Below are positions 37,290 to 50,459 of a DNA stretch of 64,000 bases, in pieces. Position 1 is the first letter of the stretch. The number at the start of each line of letters is the position of its first letter. The translations under genes were made by a program, and so were the position numbers. The DNA lies in contig NC_088304.1 in the NCBI RefSeq assembly GCF_032854445.1, positions 23,387,704-23,451,703 on the forward strand. Direction: 5' to 3'. The DNA is from Liolophura sinensis. Lineage: Eukaryota > Mollusca > Polyplacophora > Chitonida > Chitonidae. The notes under the pieces are model-generated. The model worked only from the letters and a program-made list of their open reading frames with translations, was not told the origin of the DNA and searched no databases.

Positions 37290-40200
37290 TAACATCTTGA
37301 AAAGAGTTCTCCCCTTAACCTCAATCTTTCCCGGTTTAAGTAATGTGCTGGTGGTCAAGCAGAATTAGCACTTACTTATGCTGGGGAAGAGGACAGGTAC
37401 ATAACATCTAGAAAACAGTTCTCCCCTTAACCTCAATCTTATCTGGTTTAAGGTAGGTGCTGGTGGTCAAAAAGAATTAGCACTTACTTATGCTGGGGGG
37501 GGGGGGGGGCGGAGGACAGGTACATAACATCTTCAAAAGAGTTCTCCCCTTAACCTCAATCTTTCCTGGCATCAGTAATTTGAGGCTGTTCAAGCAGAAT
37601 TAGCACTTACTTATGCTGGGGGAGAGGACAGGTACATAACATCTAGAAAACAATTCTCCCCTTAACCTCAATCTTTACTGTTTTAAGTAATGTGCTGGTG
37701 GTCAAAAAGAATTAGCACTTACTTATGCTGGTGAAAAGGGCAGGTGGATAACATCTTAAGAAGAGTTTTCCCCTTAACATCAATCCTTACCGGTTTAAGT
37801 AAAGTGCTGGTGGTAAAGCAGAGTTAGCACTTACTTATGCTGGGGGAGAGGGCAGGTACATAACATCTTGAAAAGAGTTCTCCCCTTAACCTCAATCCTT
37901 CCTGGTTTAAGTAATGTGCTGGTGGTCAAGCAGAATTAGCACTTACTTATGCTGGGGGAGAGGAAAGGTGCAATAAAATCTAGAAAACAATACTACCCTT
38001 AACCTCAATCTTTCCTGGTTTAAGTAATGTGCTGGTAACCAAACAGAATTAGCACTTACTTATGCTGGGGGAGAGGACAGGTACATAACATCTTGAAAAG
38101 AGTTCTTGTCTTAACCTCAATCTTACCCAGTTTAATTAATGTGCTGGGGGTCAAGCAGAATTAGTAGTTACTTATGCTGGGGGAGAGGAAAGGTGCAATA
38201 ACATCTAGAAAACAAATCTCCCCTTAACCTCAATCTTTCCTGGCATCAGTAATGTGCTGGTGGTCAAATAGAATTAGCACTTACTTATGCTGGGGGAGAG
38301 GACAGCTACATAACATCTAGAAAACAATTCTCCCCTTAACCTCAATCTTTCCTGTTATAAGTAATGTGCTGGAGATCAGACAGAATTAGCACTTACTTAT
38401 GCTGGGGGAGAGGACAGGTACATAACATCTAGAAAACAATACTCCCCTTAACCTCAATCTTTCCTGTTATAAGTACTGTGCTGGTGGTCAAACAGAATTA
38501 GCACTTACTTATGCTGTGGGAGAAGACAGGTACATAACATCTTGAAAAGAGTTCTCCCCTTAACCTCAATCTTTCCCGGTTTAAGTAATGTGCTGGTGGT
38601 TCAAGCAGAAGTAGCACTTACTTATGCTGGGGGAGAGGACAGCTACACAACATCTTGAAAACAATACTCCCCTTAACCTCAATCTTTCCTGGCAACAGTA
38701 ATGTGCTGGTGGTCAAGCAGAATTAGCACTTACTTATGCTGGGAGAGAGGACAGCTACATAACATCTAGAAAACAATACTACCCTTAACCTCAATCTTTC
38801 CTGGTTTAAGTAATGTGCTGGTAACCAAACAGAATTAGCACTTACTTATGCTGGGGGAGAGGACAGGTACATAACATCTTGAAAAGAGTTCTCCTCCTAA
38901 CCTCAATCTTACCCAGTTTATTAATGTGCTGGGGGTCAAGCAGAAATAGTAGTTACTTATGCTGGGGGAGAGGACAGGTACATAACATCTAGAAAACAAT
39001 ACTCCCCTTAACCTCAATCTTTCCTGTTATAAGTAATATGCTGGTGGTCAAACAGAATTAGCACTTACTTATGCTGGGGGAGAGGACAGGTACATAACAT
39101 CTTGAAAAGAGTTCTCCCCTTAACCTCAATCTTTCCCAGTTTTAAATAATGTGCTGGTGGTCAAGCAGAATTAGCACTTACTTATGCTGGAGAGAGGACA
39201 GCTACACAACATCTAGAAAACAATTCTCCCCTTAACCTCAATCTTTCCTGGCATCAGTAATGTGCTGGTGATCAGACAGAATTAGCACTTATCTATGCTG
39301 GGGGAGAGGGCAGGTACATAACATCTAGAAAACAATACTCCCCTTAACCTCAATCTTTCCTGTTATAAGTAATGTGCTGGTGGTCAAACAGAATTAGCAC
39401 TTACTTATGCTGGGGGAAGAGGACAGGTACATAACATCTTGAAAAGAGTTCTCCCCTTAACCTCAATCTTTCCCGGTTTAAGGTAATGTGCTGGTGGTCA
39501 AGCAGAATTAGCACTTACTTATGCTGGGGGAGAGGACAGGTACATAACATCTAGAAAACAATTCTCCCCTTAACCTCAATCTTTCCCGGTTTAAGTAATG
39601 TGCTGGTGGTCAAACAGAATTACCACTTACTTATGCTGGGGGAGAGGGCAGGTGCATAACATCTTGAAAGAGTTCTTCCCTTAACCTCAATCTTTCCCGG
39701 TTTAAGTAATGTGCTGATGGTCAAGCAGAATTAGCACTTACTTATGCTGGGAGAGAGGACAGCTACACAACATCTAGAAAACAATTCTCCCCTTAACCTC
39801 AATCTTTCCTGTTATAAGTAATGTGCCTGGTGATCAGACAGAATTAGCACTTACTTATGCTGGGGGAGAGGACAGGTACATAACATCTAGAAAACAATAC
39901 TCCCCTTAACCTCAATCTTTCCTGTTATAAGTACTGTGCTGGTGGTCAAACAGAATTAGCACTTACTTATGCTGTGGGAGAAGACAGGTACATAACATCT
40001 TGAAAAGAGTTCTCCCCTTAACCTCAATCTATCCCGGTTTAAGTAATGTGCTGGTGGTCAAGCAGAATTAGCACTTACTTATGCTGGGGGAGAGGACAGC
40101 TACACAACATCTTGAAAACAATACTCCCCTTAACCTCAATCTTTCCTGGCAACAGTAATGTGCTGGTGGTCAAGCAGAATTAGCACTTACTTATGCTGGG

Positions 40201-41500
40201 AGAGAGGACAGCTACATAACATCTAGAAAACAATACTCCCCTTAACCTCAATCTTTCCTGGCATCAGTAATGTGCTGGTGGTCAAATAGAATTAGCACTT
40301 ACTTATGCTGAGGGAGAGGACAGCTACATAACATCTAGAAAACAATTCTCCCCTTAACCTCAATCTTTCCTGGCATCAGTAATGTGCTGGTGATCAGACA
40401 GAATTAGCACTTACTTATGCTGGGGGAGAGGACAGGTACATAACATCTAGAAAACAATACTCCCCTTAACCTCAATCTTTCCTGTTATAAGTAATGTGCT
40501 GGTGGTCAAACAGAATTAGCACTTACTTATGCTGTGGGAGAGGACAGGTACATAACATCTTGAAAAGAGTTCTCCCCTTAACCTCAATCTTTCCCGGTTT
40601 AAGTAATGTGCTGGTGGTCAAGCAGAATTAGCACTTACTTATGCTGGGGAAGAGGACAGGTATATAACATCTAGAAAACAGTTCTCCCCTTAACCTCAAT
40701 CTTATCTGGTTTAAGGTAGGTGCTGGTGGTCAAAAAGAATTAGCACTTACTTATGCTGGGGGGGGGGGGCGGAGGACAGGTACATAACATCTTCAAAAGA
40801 GTTCTCCCCTTAACCTCAATCTTTCCTGGCATCAGTAATTTGAGGCTATTCAAGCAGAATTAGCACTTACTTATGCTGGGGGAGAGGATAGCTACATAAC
40901 ATCTAGAAAACAATTCTCCCCTTAACCTCAATCTTTACTGTTTTAAGTAATGTGCTGGTGGTCAAAAAGAATTAGCACTTACTTATGCTGGTGAAAAGGG
41001 CAGGTGGATAACATCTTAAGAAGAGTTTTCCCCTTAACCTCAATCCTTACCGGTTTAAGTAAAGTGCTGGTGGTAAAGCAGAGTTAGCACTTACTTATGC
41101 TGGGGGAGAGGGCAGGTACATAACATCTTGAAAAGAGTTCTCCCCTTAACCTCAATCCTTCCTGGTTTAAGTAATGTGCTGGTGGTCAAGCAGAATTAGC
41201 ACTTACTTATGCTGGGGGAGAGGAAAGGTGCAATAAAATCTAGAAAACAATACTACCCTTAACCTCAATCTTTCCTGGTTTAAGTAATGTGCTGGTAACC
41301 AAACAGAATTAGCACTTACTAATGCTGGGAGAGAGGACAGGTACATAACATCTTGAAAAGAGTTCTCCTCTTATCCTCAATCTTACCCAGTTTAATTAAT
41401 GTGCTGGGGGTCAAGCAGAATTAGTAGTTACTTATGCTGGGGGAGAGGAAAGGTGCAATAACATCTAGAAAACAAATCTCCCCTTAACCTCAATCTTTCC
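37290..41500 (+). repeat. 4.85-kb-spaced HOR, copy 2
   Basis: Partner of 32445-36205, keeping the four monomers lost there. Landmarks: G15 at 37495, AACCAAACAG at 38037 and 38823, GGAGATCAGACAG at 38368, G12 at 40758, AACCAAACAG at 41297. Past 41500 the next monomer is TTTCCCGGTTTCAG instead of TTTCCTGGCATCAG and the match ends. Confidence 0.85.
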
Positions 41501-42479
41501 CGGTTTCAGTAATGTGCTGGTGGTCAAACAGAATTAGCACTTACTTATGCTGGGGGAGAGGACAGGTGCATAACATCTTGAAAAGAGTTCTCCCCTTAAC
41601 CTCAATCTTTCCCGGTTTAAGTAATGTGCTGGTGGTCAAGCAGAATTAGCACTTACTTATGCTGGGGGATAGGACAGGTACATAACATCTAGAAAACAAT
41701 ACTCCCCTTAACCTCAATCTTTCCCGGTTTAAGTAATGTGCTGGTGGTCAAGCAGAATCAGCACTTACTTATGCTGGTAGAGAGGACAGCTACACAACAT
41801 CTAGAAAACAATTCTCCCCTTAACCTCAATCTTTCCTGGCATCAGTAATGTGCTGGTGGTCAAACAGAATTAGCACTTACTTATGCTGGGGGAGAGGACA
41901 GGTACATAACATCTAGAAAACAATACTCCCCTTAACCTCAATCTTTCCTGTTATAAGTAATGTGCTGGTGGTCAAACAGAATTAGCACTTACTTATGCTG
42001 GGGGAGAGGACAGCTACAAAACATCTTGAAAACAATTCTCCCCTTAACCTCAATCTTTCCTGGCATCAGTAATGTGCTGGTGGTCAAACACAATTAGCAC
42101 TTACTTATGCTGGGGGAGAGGACAGGTGCATAACATCTAGAAAACAGTTTTCCCCTTAACCTCAATCTTTCCTGTTATAAGTAATGTGCTGGTGGTCAAG
42201 CAGAATTAGCACTTACTTATGCTGGGGGAGAGGACAGCTACACAACATCTAGAAAACAATTCTCCCCTTAACCTCAATCTTTCCTGGCATCAGTAATGTG
42301 CTGGTGGTCAAACAGAATTAGCACTTATTTATGCTGGGGGAGAGGACAGGTACATAACATCTAGAAAACAATACTCCCCTTAACCTCAATCTTTCCCAGT
42401 TTAAGTAATGTGCTGGTGGTCAAGCAGAATTAGCACTTACTTATGCTGGAAGAGAGGACAGCTACACAACATCTAGAAA

Positions 42480-43315
42480 ACAATTCTCCCCTTAACCTCA
42501 ATTTTTCCTGGCATCAGTAATGTGCTGGTGGTCAAACAGAATTAGCACTTACCTATGCTGCGGGAGAGGACAGGTACATAACATCTTGAAAACAATACTC
42601 CCCTTAACCTCAATCTTTCCTGTTATAAGTAATGTGCTGGTGGTCAAGCAGAATTAGCACTTACTTATGCTGGGGGAGAGGACAGCTACAAAACATCTTG
42701 AAAACAATTCTCCCCTTAACCTCAATCTTTCCTGCCATCAGTAATGTGCTGGTGATCAAACAGAATTAGCACTTACTTATGCTGGGGGAGAGGACAGGTG
42801 CATAACATCTAGAAAACAGTTTTCCCCTTAACCTCAATCTTTCCCGGTATAAGTAATGTGCTGGTGGTCAAGCAGAATTAGCACTTACTTATGCTGAGGG
42901 GGAAGACAAGTACATAACATCTAGAAAACAAATCTCCCCTTAACCTCAATCTCCCGGCATCAGTTATGTGCTGGTGGTCAAATAGAATTAGCACTTACTT
43001 ATGCTGGGAAAGACGACAGGTACATAACATCTAGAAAATAATTCTCACCTTAACCTCAATCTTTCCTGTTATAAGTAATGTGCTGGTGGCCGAATAGAAT
43101 TAGCACTTACTTATGCTGGTGAAGAGGGCAGGTGCATAGCATCTTAAAAATAGTTTTCCCCTTAACCTCAATCTTTCCCGGTTTCAGTAATGTGCTGGTG
43201 GTCAAGCAGAATCAGCATTTACTTATGCTGGGGGAGAGGACAGGTGCATAACATCTTGAAAAGACTTCTCCCCTTAACCTCAATCTTTCCCGGTTTAAGT
43301 AATGTGCTGGTGGTC
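42480..43315 (+). repeat. 18-monomer-period block, copy 1
   Basis: Rare variants CAATTTTTCC (about 42499), GCTGAGGGGGAAGAC (42893) and AATCTCCCGGCATCAG recur in order about 2015 bp later. A related but more decayed version of the last two is at about 15506-15570. Confidence 0.8.
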
Positions 43316-44494
43316 GAAAAGAATTAGCACTTACTTATGCTGGTGAAGAGGACAGCTACACAACATCTAGAAAACAATTCTCCCCTTAACCTCAATCTTT
43401 CCTGGCATCAGTAATGTGCTGGTGGTCAAACAGAATTAGCACTTACTTATGCTATGGGAAAGTCCAGGTAAATAATATCTAGAAAACAATACTCCCCTTA
43501 ACCTCAATCTTTCCTGTTATAAGTAATGTGCTGGTGGTCAAGCAGAATTAGCACGTACTTATGCTGGGAGAGAGGACAGGTACATAACATCTAGAAAACA
43601 ATACTCCCCTTAACCTCAATCTTTCCTGCCATCAGTAATGTGCTGGTGGTCAAAACAGAATTAGCACTTACTCATGCTGGGGAAGAGGGCAGGTGCATAG
43701 CATCTTGAAAATAGTTTTCCCCTTAACCTCAATCTTTCCCGGTTTCAGTAATGTGCTGGTGGTCAAGCAGAATTAGCACTTACTTATGCTGGGGGGGAAG
43801 ACAGGTACATAACATCTAGAAAACAATTCTCCCCTTAACCTCAATCTTTCCTGGCATCAGTAATGTGCTGGTGGTCAAATAGAATTAGCACTTACTTATG
43901 CTGGGAAAGAGGACAGGTACATAACACCTAGAAAACAATTCTCACCTTAACCTCAATCTTTCCTGTTATAAGTAATGTGCTGGTGGTCGAATAGAATTAG
44001 CACTTACTCATGCTGGTGAAGAGGGCAGGTGCATAGCATCTTGAAAATAGTTTTCCCCTTAACCTCAATCTTTCCCGGTTTCAGTAATGTGCTGGTGGTC
44101 AAGCAGAATTAACACTTACTTATGCTGGGGGAGAGGACAGGTGCATAACATCTTGAAAAGACTTCTCCCCTTAACTTCAATCTTTCCCGGTTTAAGTAAT
44201 GTGCTGGTGGTCGAAAAGAATTAGCACTTACTTATGCTGGTGAAGAGGACAGCTACACAACATCTAGAAAACAATTCTCCCCTTAACCTCAATCTTTCCT
44301 GGCATCAGTAATGTGCTGGTGGTCAATCAGAATTAGCACTTACTTATGCTGGGGGAGAGGACAGGTACATAACATCTAGAAAACAATACTCCCCTTAACC
44401 TCAATCTTTCCTGTTATAAGTAATGTGCTGGTGGTCAAGCAGAATTAGCACTTAGTTATGCTGGGGGAGAGGACAGCTACACAACATCTAGAAA

Positions 44495-45330
44495 ACAATT
44501 CTCCCCTTAACCTCAATTTTTCCTGGCATCAGTAATGTGCTGATGGTCAAACAGAATTAGCACTTACTTATGCTGGGGGAGAGGACAGGTACATAACATC
44601 TTGAAAACAATACTCCCCTTAACCTCAATCTTTCCTGTTATAAGTAATGTGCTGGTGGTCAAGCAGAATTAGCACTTACTTATGCTGGGGGAGAGGACAG
44701 CTACAAAACATCTTGAAAACAATTCTCCCCTTAACCTCAATCTTTCCTGCCATCAGTAATGTGCTGGTGGTCAAACAGAATTAGCACTTACTTATGCTGG
44801 GGGAGAGGACAGGTGCATAACATCTAGAAAACAGTTTTCCCCTTAACCTCAATCTTTCCCGGTTTAAGTAATGTGCTGGTGGTCAAGCAGAATTAGCACT
44901 TACTTATGCTGAGGGGGAAGACAGGTACATAACATCTAGAAAACAAATCTCCCCTTAACCTCAATCTCCCGGCATCAGTAATGTGCTGGTGGTCAAATAG
45001 AATTAGCACTTACTTATGCTGGGAAAGAGGACAGGTACATAACATCTAGAAAACAATTCTCACCTTAACCTCAATCTTTCCTGTTATAAGTAATGTGCTG
45101 GTGGTCGAATAGAATTAGCACTTACTTATGCTGGTAAAGAGGGCAGGTGCCTAGTATCTTGAAAATAGTTTTCCCCTTAACCTCAATCTTTCCCGGTTTC
45201 AGTAATGTGCTGGTGGTCAAGCAGAATTAGCACTTACTTATGCTGGGGGAGAGGACAGGTGCATAACATCTTGAAAAGACTTCTCCCCTTAACCTCAATC
45301 TTTCCCGGTTTAAGTAATGTGCTGGTGGTC
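44495..45330 (+). repeat. 18-monomer-period block, copy 2
   Basis: Second copy, offset 2015 bp (18 x 112 = 2016), with landmarks at 44514 and 44908. The two copies diverge after GGTTTAAG at about 45318. Confidence 0.8.
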
Positions 45331-45581
45331 AAAAAGAATTGCACTTACTTATGCTGGTGAAAAGGGCAGGTGCATAACATCTTGAAAAGAGTTTTCCCCT
45401 TAACCTCAATCTTTCCCGGTTAAAGTAATGTGCTGGTGGTCAAGCAGAATTAGCACTTACTTATGCTGGGGAAGAGGACAGGTACATAACATCTAGAAAA
45501 CAGTTCTCCCTTAACCTCAATCTTATCTGGTTTAAGGTAGGTGCTGGTGGTCAAAAAGAATTAGCACTTACTTATGCTGTT

Positions 45582-45597
45582 GGGGGGGGGGGGGGGG
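45582..45597 (+). repeat. G16 tract inside a monomer
   Basis: Same class as the tract at 18409, here preceded by TGTT in place of TG. The following series lacks the TTCAAAAGAG and TTTGAGGCTG monomers. Confidence 0.88.
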
Positions 45598-48500
45598 AGG
45601 ACAGGTACATAACATCTAGAAAACAATTCTCCCCTTAACCTCAATCTTTACTGTTTTAAGTAATGTGCTGGTGGTCAAAAAGAATTAGCACTTACTTATG
45701 CTGGTGAAAAGGGCAGGTGGATAACATCTTAAGAAGAGTTTTCCCCTTAACCTCAATCCTTACCGGTTTAAGTAAAGTGCTGGTGGTAAAGGAGAGTTAG
45801 CACTTACTTATGCTGGGGGAGAGGGCAGGTACATAACATCTTGAAAAGAGTTCTCCCCTTAACCTCAATCCTTCCTGGTTTAAGTAATGTGCTGGTGGTC
45901 AAGCAGAATTAGCACTTACTTATGCTGGGGGAGAGGAAAGGTGCAATAAAATCTAGAAAACAATACTACCCTTAACCTCAATCTTTCCTGGCATCAGTAA
46001 TGTGCTGGTAATCAAACAGAATTAGCACTTACTTATGCTGGGGGAGAGGACAGGAACATAACATCTTGAAAAGAGTTCTCCTCTTAACCTCAATCTTACC
46101 CAGTTTAATTAATGTGCTGGGGGTCAAGCAGAATTAGTACTTACTTATGCTGGGGGAGAGGAAAGGTGCAATAACATCTAGAAAACAATTCTCCCCTTAA
46201 CCTCAATCTTTCCTGGCATCAGTAATGTCCTGGTGGTCAAACAGAATTAGCACTTACTTATGCTGGGGGAGAGGACAGCTACAAAACATCTAGAAAACAA
46301 TTCTCCACTTAACCTCAATCTTTCCTGGCATCAGTAATGTGCTGGTGGTCAAACAGAATTAGCACTTACCTATGCTGGGGGAAAGGACAGGTACATAACA
46401 TGTAGAAAACAATACTCCCTTTCACCTCAATCTTTCCTGTTATAAGTAATGTGCTGGTGGTCAAGCAGAATTAGCACTTACTTATGCTGGGGAGAAGACA
46501 GGTACAAAACATCTTGAAAAGAGTTCTCCCCTTAACCTCAATCTTTCCCGGTAATGTGCTGGTGGTCAAGCAGAATTAGCACTTACTTATGCTGGGAGAG
46601 AGGACAGCTACACAACATCTAGAAAACAATTCTCCCCTTAACCTCAATCTTTCCTGGCATCAGTAATGTGCTGGTGATCAGACAGAATTAGCACTTATCT
46701 ATGCTGGGGGAGAGGGCAGGTACATAACATCTAGAAAACAATACTCCCCTTAACCTCAATCTTTCCTGTTATAAGTAATGTGCTGGTGGTCAAACAGAAT
46801 TAGCACTTACTTATGCTGGGGGAGAGGACAGGTACATAACATCTTGAAAAGAGTTCTCCCCTTAACCTCAATCTTTCCCGGTTTAAGTAATGTGCTGGTG
46901 GTCAAGCAGAATTAGCACTTACTTATGCTGGGGGAGAGGACAGGTACATAACATCTAGAAAACAATTCTCCCCTTAACCTCAATCTTTCCCGGTTTAAGT
47001 AATGTGCTGGTGGTCAAACAGAATTACCACTTACTTATGCTGGGGGAGAGGGCAGGTGCATAACATCTTGAAAAGAGTTATCCCCTTAACTTCAATCTTT
47101 CCCGGTTTAAGTAATGTGCTGATGGTCAAGCAGAATTAGCACTTACTTATGCTGGGAGAGAGGACAGCTACACAACATCTAGAAAACAATACTCCCCTTA
47201 ACCTCAATCTTTCCTGTTTTAAGTAATGTGCTGGTGGTCAAGCAGAATTAGCACTTACTTATGCTGGGGGAGATGACAGCTACAAAACATCTTGAAAACA
47301 ATTCTCCCCTTAACCTCAATCTTTCCTGGCATCAGTAATGTGCTGGTGGTCAAGCAGAATTAGCACTTACTTATGCTGGGGGAGAGGACAGCTACAAAAC
47401 ATCTAGAAAACAATTCTCCACTTAACCTCAATCTTTCCTGGCATCAGTAATGTGCTGGCGGTCAAACAGAATTAGCACTTACCTATGCTGGGGGAAAGGA
47501 CAGGTACATAACATGTAGAAAACAATACTCCCTTTCACCTCAATCTTTCCTGTTATAAGTAATGTGCTGGTGGTCAAGCAGAATTAGCACTTACTTATGC
47601 TGGGGGAGAGGACAGGTACATAACATCTAGAAAACAATTCTCCCCTTAACCTCAATCTTTCCCGGTTTAAGTAATGTGCTGGTGGTCAAACAGAATTAGC
47701 ACTTACTTATGCTGGGGAAGAGGACAGGTACATAACATCTTGAAAAGAGTTCTCCCCTTAACCTCAATCTTTCCCAGTTTAAGTAATGTGCTGATGGTCA
47801 AGCAGAATTAGCACTTACTTATGCTGGGGGAGAGGACAGCTACACAACATCTTGAAAACAATACTCCCCTTAACCTCAATCTTTCCTGGCAACAGTAATG
47901 TGCTGGTGGTCGAGCAGAATTACCACTTACTTATGCTGGGGGAGAGTGCAGGTGCATAACATCTGGAAAAGAGTTCTCCCCTTAACCTCAATCTTTCCCG
48001 GTTAAAGTAATGTGCTGATGGTCAAACAGAATTAGCACTTACTTATGCTGGGAGAGAGGACAGCTACACAACATCTAGAAAACAATTCTCCCCTTAACCT
48101 CAATCTTTCCTGGCATCAGTAATGTGCTGGTGGTCAAACAGAATTAGCACTTACTTATGCTGGGGGAGAGGACAGCTACAAAACATCTAGAAAACAATTC
48201 TCCCTTAACCTCAATCTTTCCTGGCATCAGTAATGTGCTGGTGGTCAAACAGAATTAGCACTTACCTATGCTGGGGGAAAGGACAGGTACATAACATGTA
48301 GAAAACAATACTCCCTTTCACCTCAATCTTTCCTGTTATAAGTAATGTGCTGGTGGTCAAGCAGAATTAGCCACTTACTTATGCTGGGGGAGAAGACAGG
48401 TACAAAACATCTTGAAAAGAGTTCTCCCCTTAACCTCAATCTTTCCCGGTTTAAGTAATGTGCTGGTGGTCAAGCAGAATTAGCACTTACTTATGCTGGG

Positions 48501-49230
48501 AGAGAGGACAGCTACACAACATCTAGAAAACAATTCTCCCTTAACCTCAATATTTCCCGGTTTAAGTAATGTGCTGGTGGTCAAACAGAATTAGCACTTA
48601 CTTATGCTGGGGGATAGGACAGGTACATAACATCTTGAAAAGAGTTCTCCCCTTAACCTCAATCTTTCCCGGTTTAAGTAATGTGCTGATGGTCAAGCAG
48701 AATTAGCACTTACTTATGCTGGGGGAGAGGACGGCTTCACAACATCTTGAAAACAATACTCCCCTTAACCTCAATCTTTCCTGGCAACAGTAATGTGCTG
48801 GTGGTCAAGCAGAATTACCACTTACTTATGCTGGGGGAGAGGACAGCTACAAAACATCTAGAAAACAATTCTCCCCTTAACCTCAATCTTTCCCTGGCAT
48901 CAGTAATGTGCTGGTGGTCAACAGAATTAGCCCTTACCTATGCTGGGGGAAAGGACAGGTACATAACATCTTGAAAAGAGTTCTCCCCTTAACCTCAATC
49001 TTTCCCGGTTTAAGTAATGTGCTGGTGGTCAAGCAGAATTAGCACTTACTTATGCTGGGAGAGAGGACAGCTACACAACATCTAGAAACAATTCTCCCCT
49101 TAACCTCAATCTTTCCTGGCATCAGTAATTGTGCTGGTGATCAGACAGAATTAGCACTTACTTATGCTGGGGTAGAGGACAGCTACATACATCTAGAAAA
49201 CAATACTCCCCTTAACCTCAGTCTTTCCTG

Positions 49231-49253
49231 TTAGCACTTAGCACTTACTTATG
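49231..49253 (+). repeat. Truncated monomer lacking the junction hairpin
   Basis: CCTGTTAGCACTTAGCAC shows that the segment from ATAAGTAATG to CAGAAT has been lost between TTA microhomologies. This removes one arm and the loop of the dyad found at other monomer junctions. AGCACTT is also doubled here. Confidence 0.75.
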
Positions 49254-50440
49254 CTGGTCGAGGACAGCTGCAAAAAATCTAGAAAACAATTCTCCCCTTA
49301 ACCTCAATCTTCCTGGCATCAGCAATGTGCTGGTGGTCAAACAGAATTAGGACTTACTGATGGTGTGGGAGAGGACAGGTGCATAACATCTTGAAAAGAG
49401 TTTTTCCCTTAACCTCAATCCTTCCTGTTTAGTAATGTGCTGGTGGTCAAGCAGAATTAGCACTTACTTATGCTGGGGGAGAGGACAGGTACATAAAATC
49501 TTGAAAAGAGTTCTCCCCTTAACCTCAATCTTTCCTGGTTTAAGTAATGTTCTGGTGGTCAAGCAGAATTAGCACTTACTTATGCTGGGGGAGAGGACAG
49601 GTACATAACATCTTGAAAACAATTCTCAACTTAACCTCAATCTTTCCTGTTATAAGTAATGTGCTGGTGGTCAAACAGAATTAGCACTTACTTATGCTGG
49701 TGAAAAGGGCAGGTGCATAACATCTTGAAAAGAGTTTTCCCCTTAACCTCAATCTTTCCCGGTTTAAGTAATGTGCTGGTGGTCAAGCAGAATTAGCACT
49801 TACTTATGCTGGGGAGAGGACAGGTACATGACATCTTGAAAAGAGTTCTCCCCTTAACTTCAATCTTAACTGGTTTAAGTAATGTGCTGTGGTCAAGCAG
49901 AATTAGCACTTACTTATGCTGGGGGGGAGGACAGGTATATAACATCTTGAAAAGAGTTCTCCCCTTAACCTCAATCTTTCCTGGCATCAGTAATTTGAGG
50001 CTGTTCAAGCAGAATTAGCACTTATTTATGATGGGGGAGAGGACAGGTACATAACATCTAGAAAACAGTTCTCAACTTAACCTCAATCTTTACTGTTTTA
50101 AATAATGTGCTGGTGGTCAAAAAGAATTAGCACTTACTTATGCTGGTGAAAAGGGCAGGTGCATAACAATCTTGAAAAGAGTTTTCCCCTTAACCTCAAT
50201 CTTTCCCGGTTTAAGAAATGTGCTGGTGGTCAAGCAGAATTAGCACTTACTTATGCTGGGGGAGAGGACAGGTACATAACATCTTGATAAGAGTTCTCCC
50301 CTTAACCTCAATCTTTCCCGGTTTAAGTAATGTGCTGATGGTCAAGCAGAATTAGCACTTACTTATGCTGGGAGAGAGGACAGCTACACAACATCTAGAA
50401 AACAATTCTCCCCTTAACCTCAATCTTTCCTGTTATAAGT
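49253..50440 (+). repeat. Decayed interior block resembling the left edge
   Basis: It carries several indels and rare variants shared with 10640-11340 (short CGAGGACAGCTGC monomer, GATGGTGTGGGAG) in a region otherwise made of homogeneous monomers. Confidence 0.6.
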
Positions 50441-50459
50441 AATGTGCTTGTGGTCAAAC

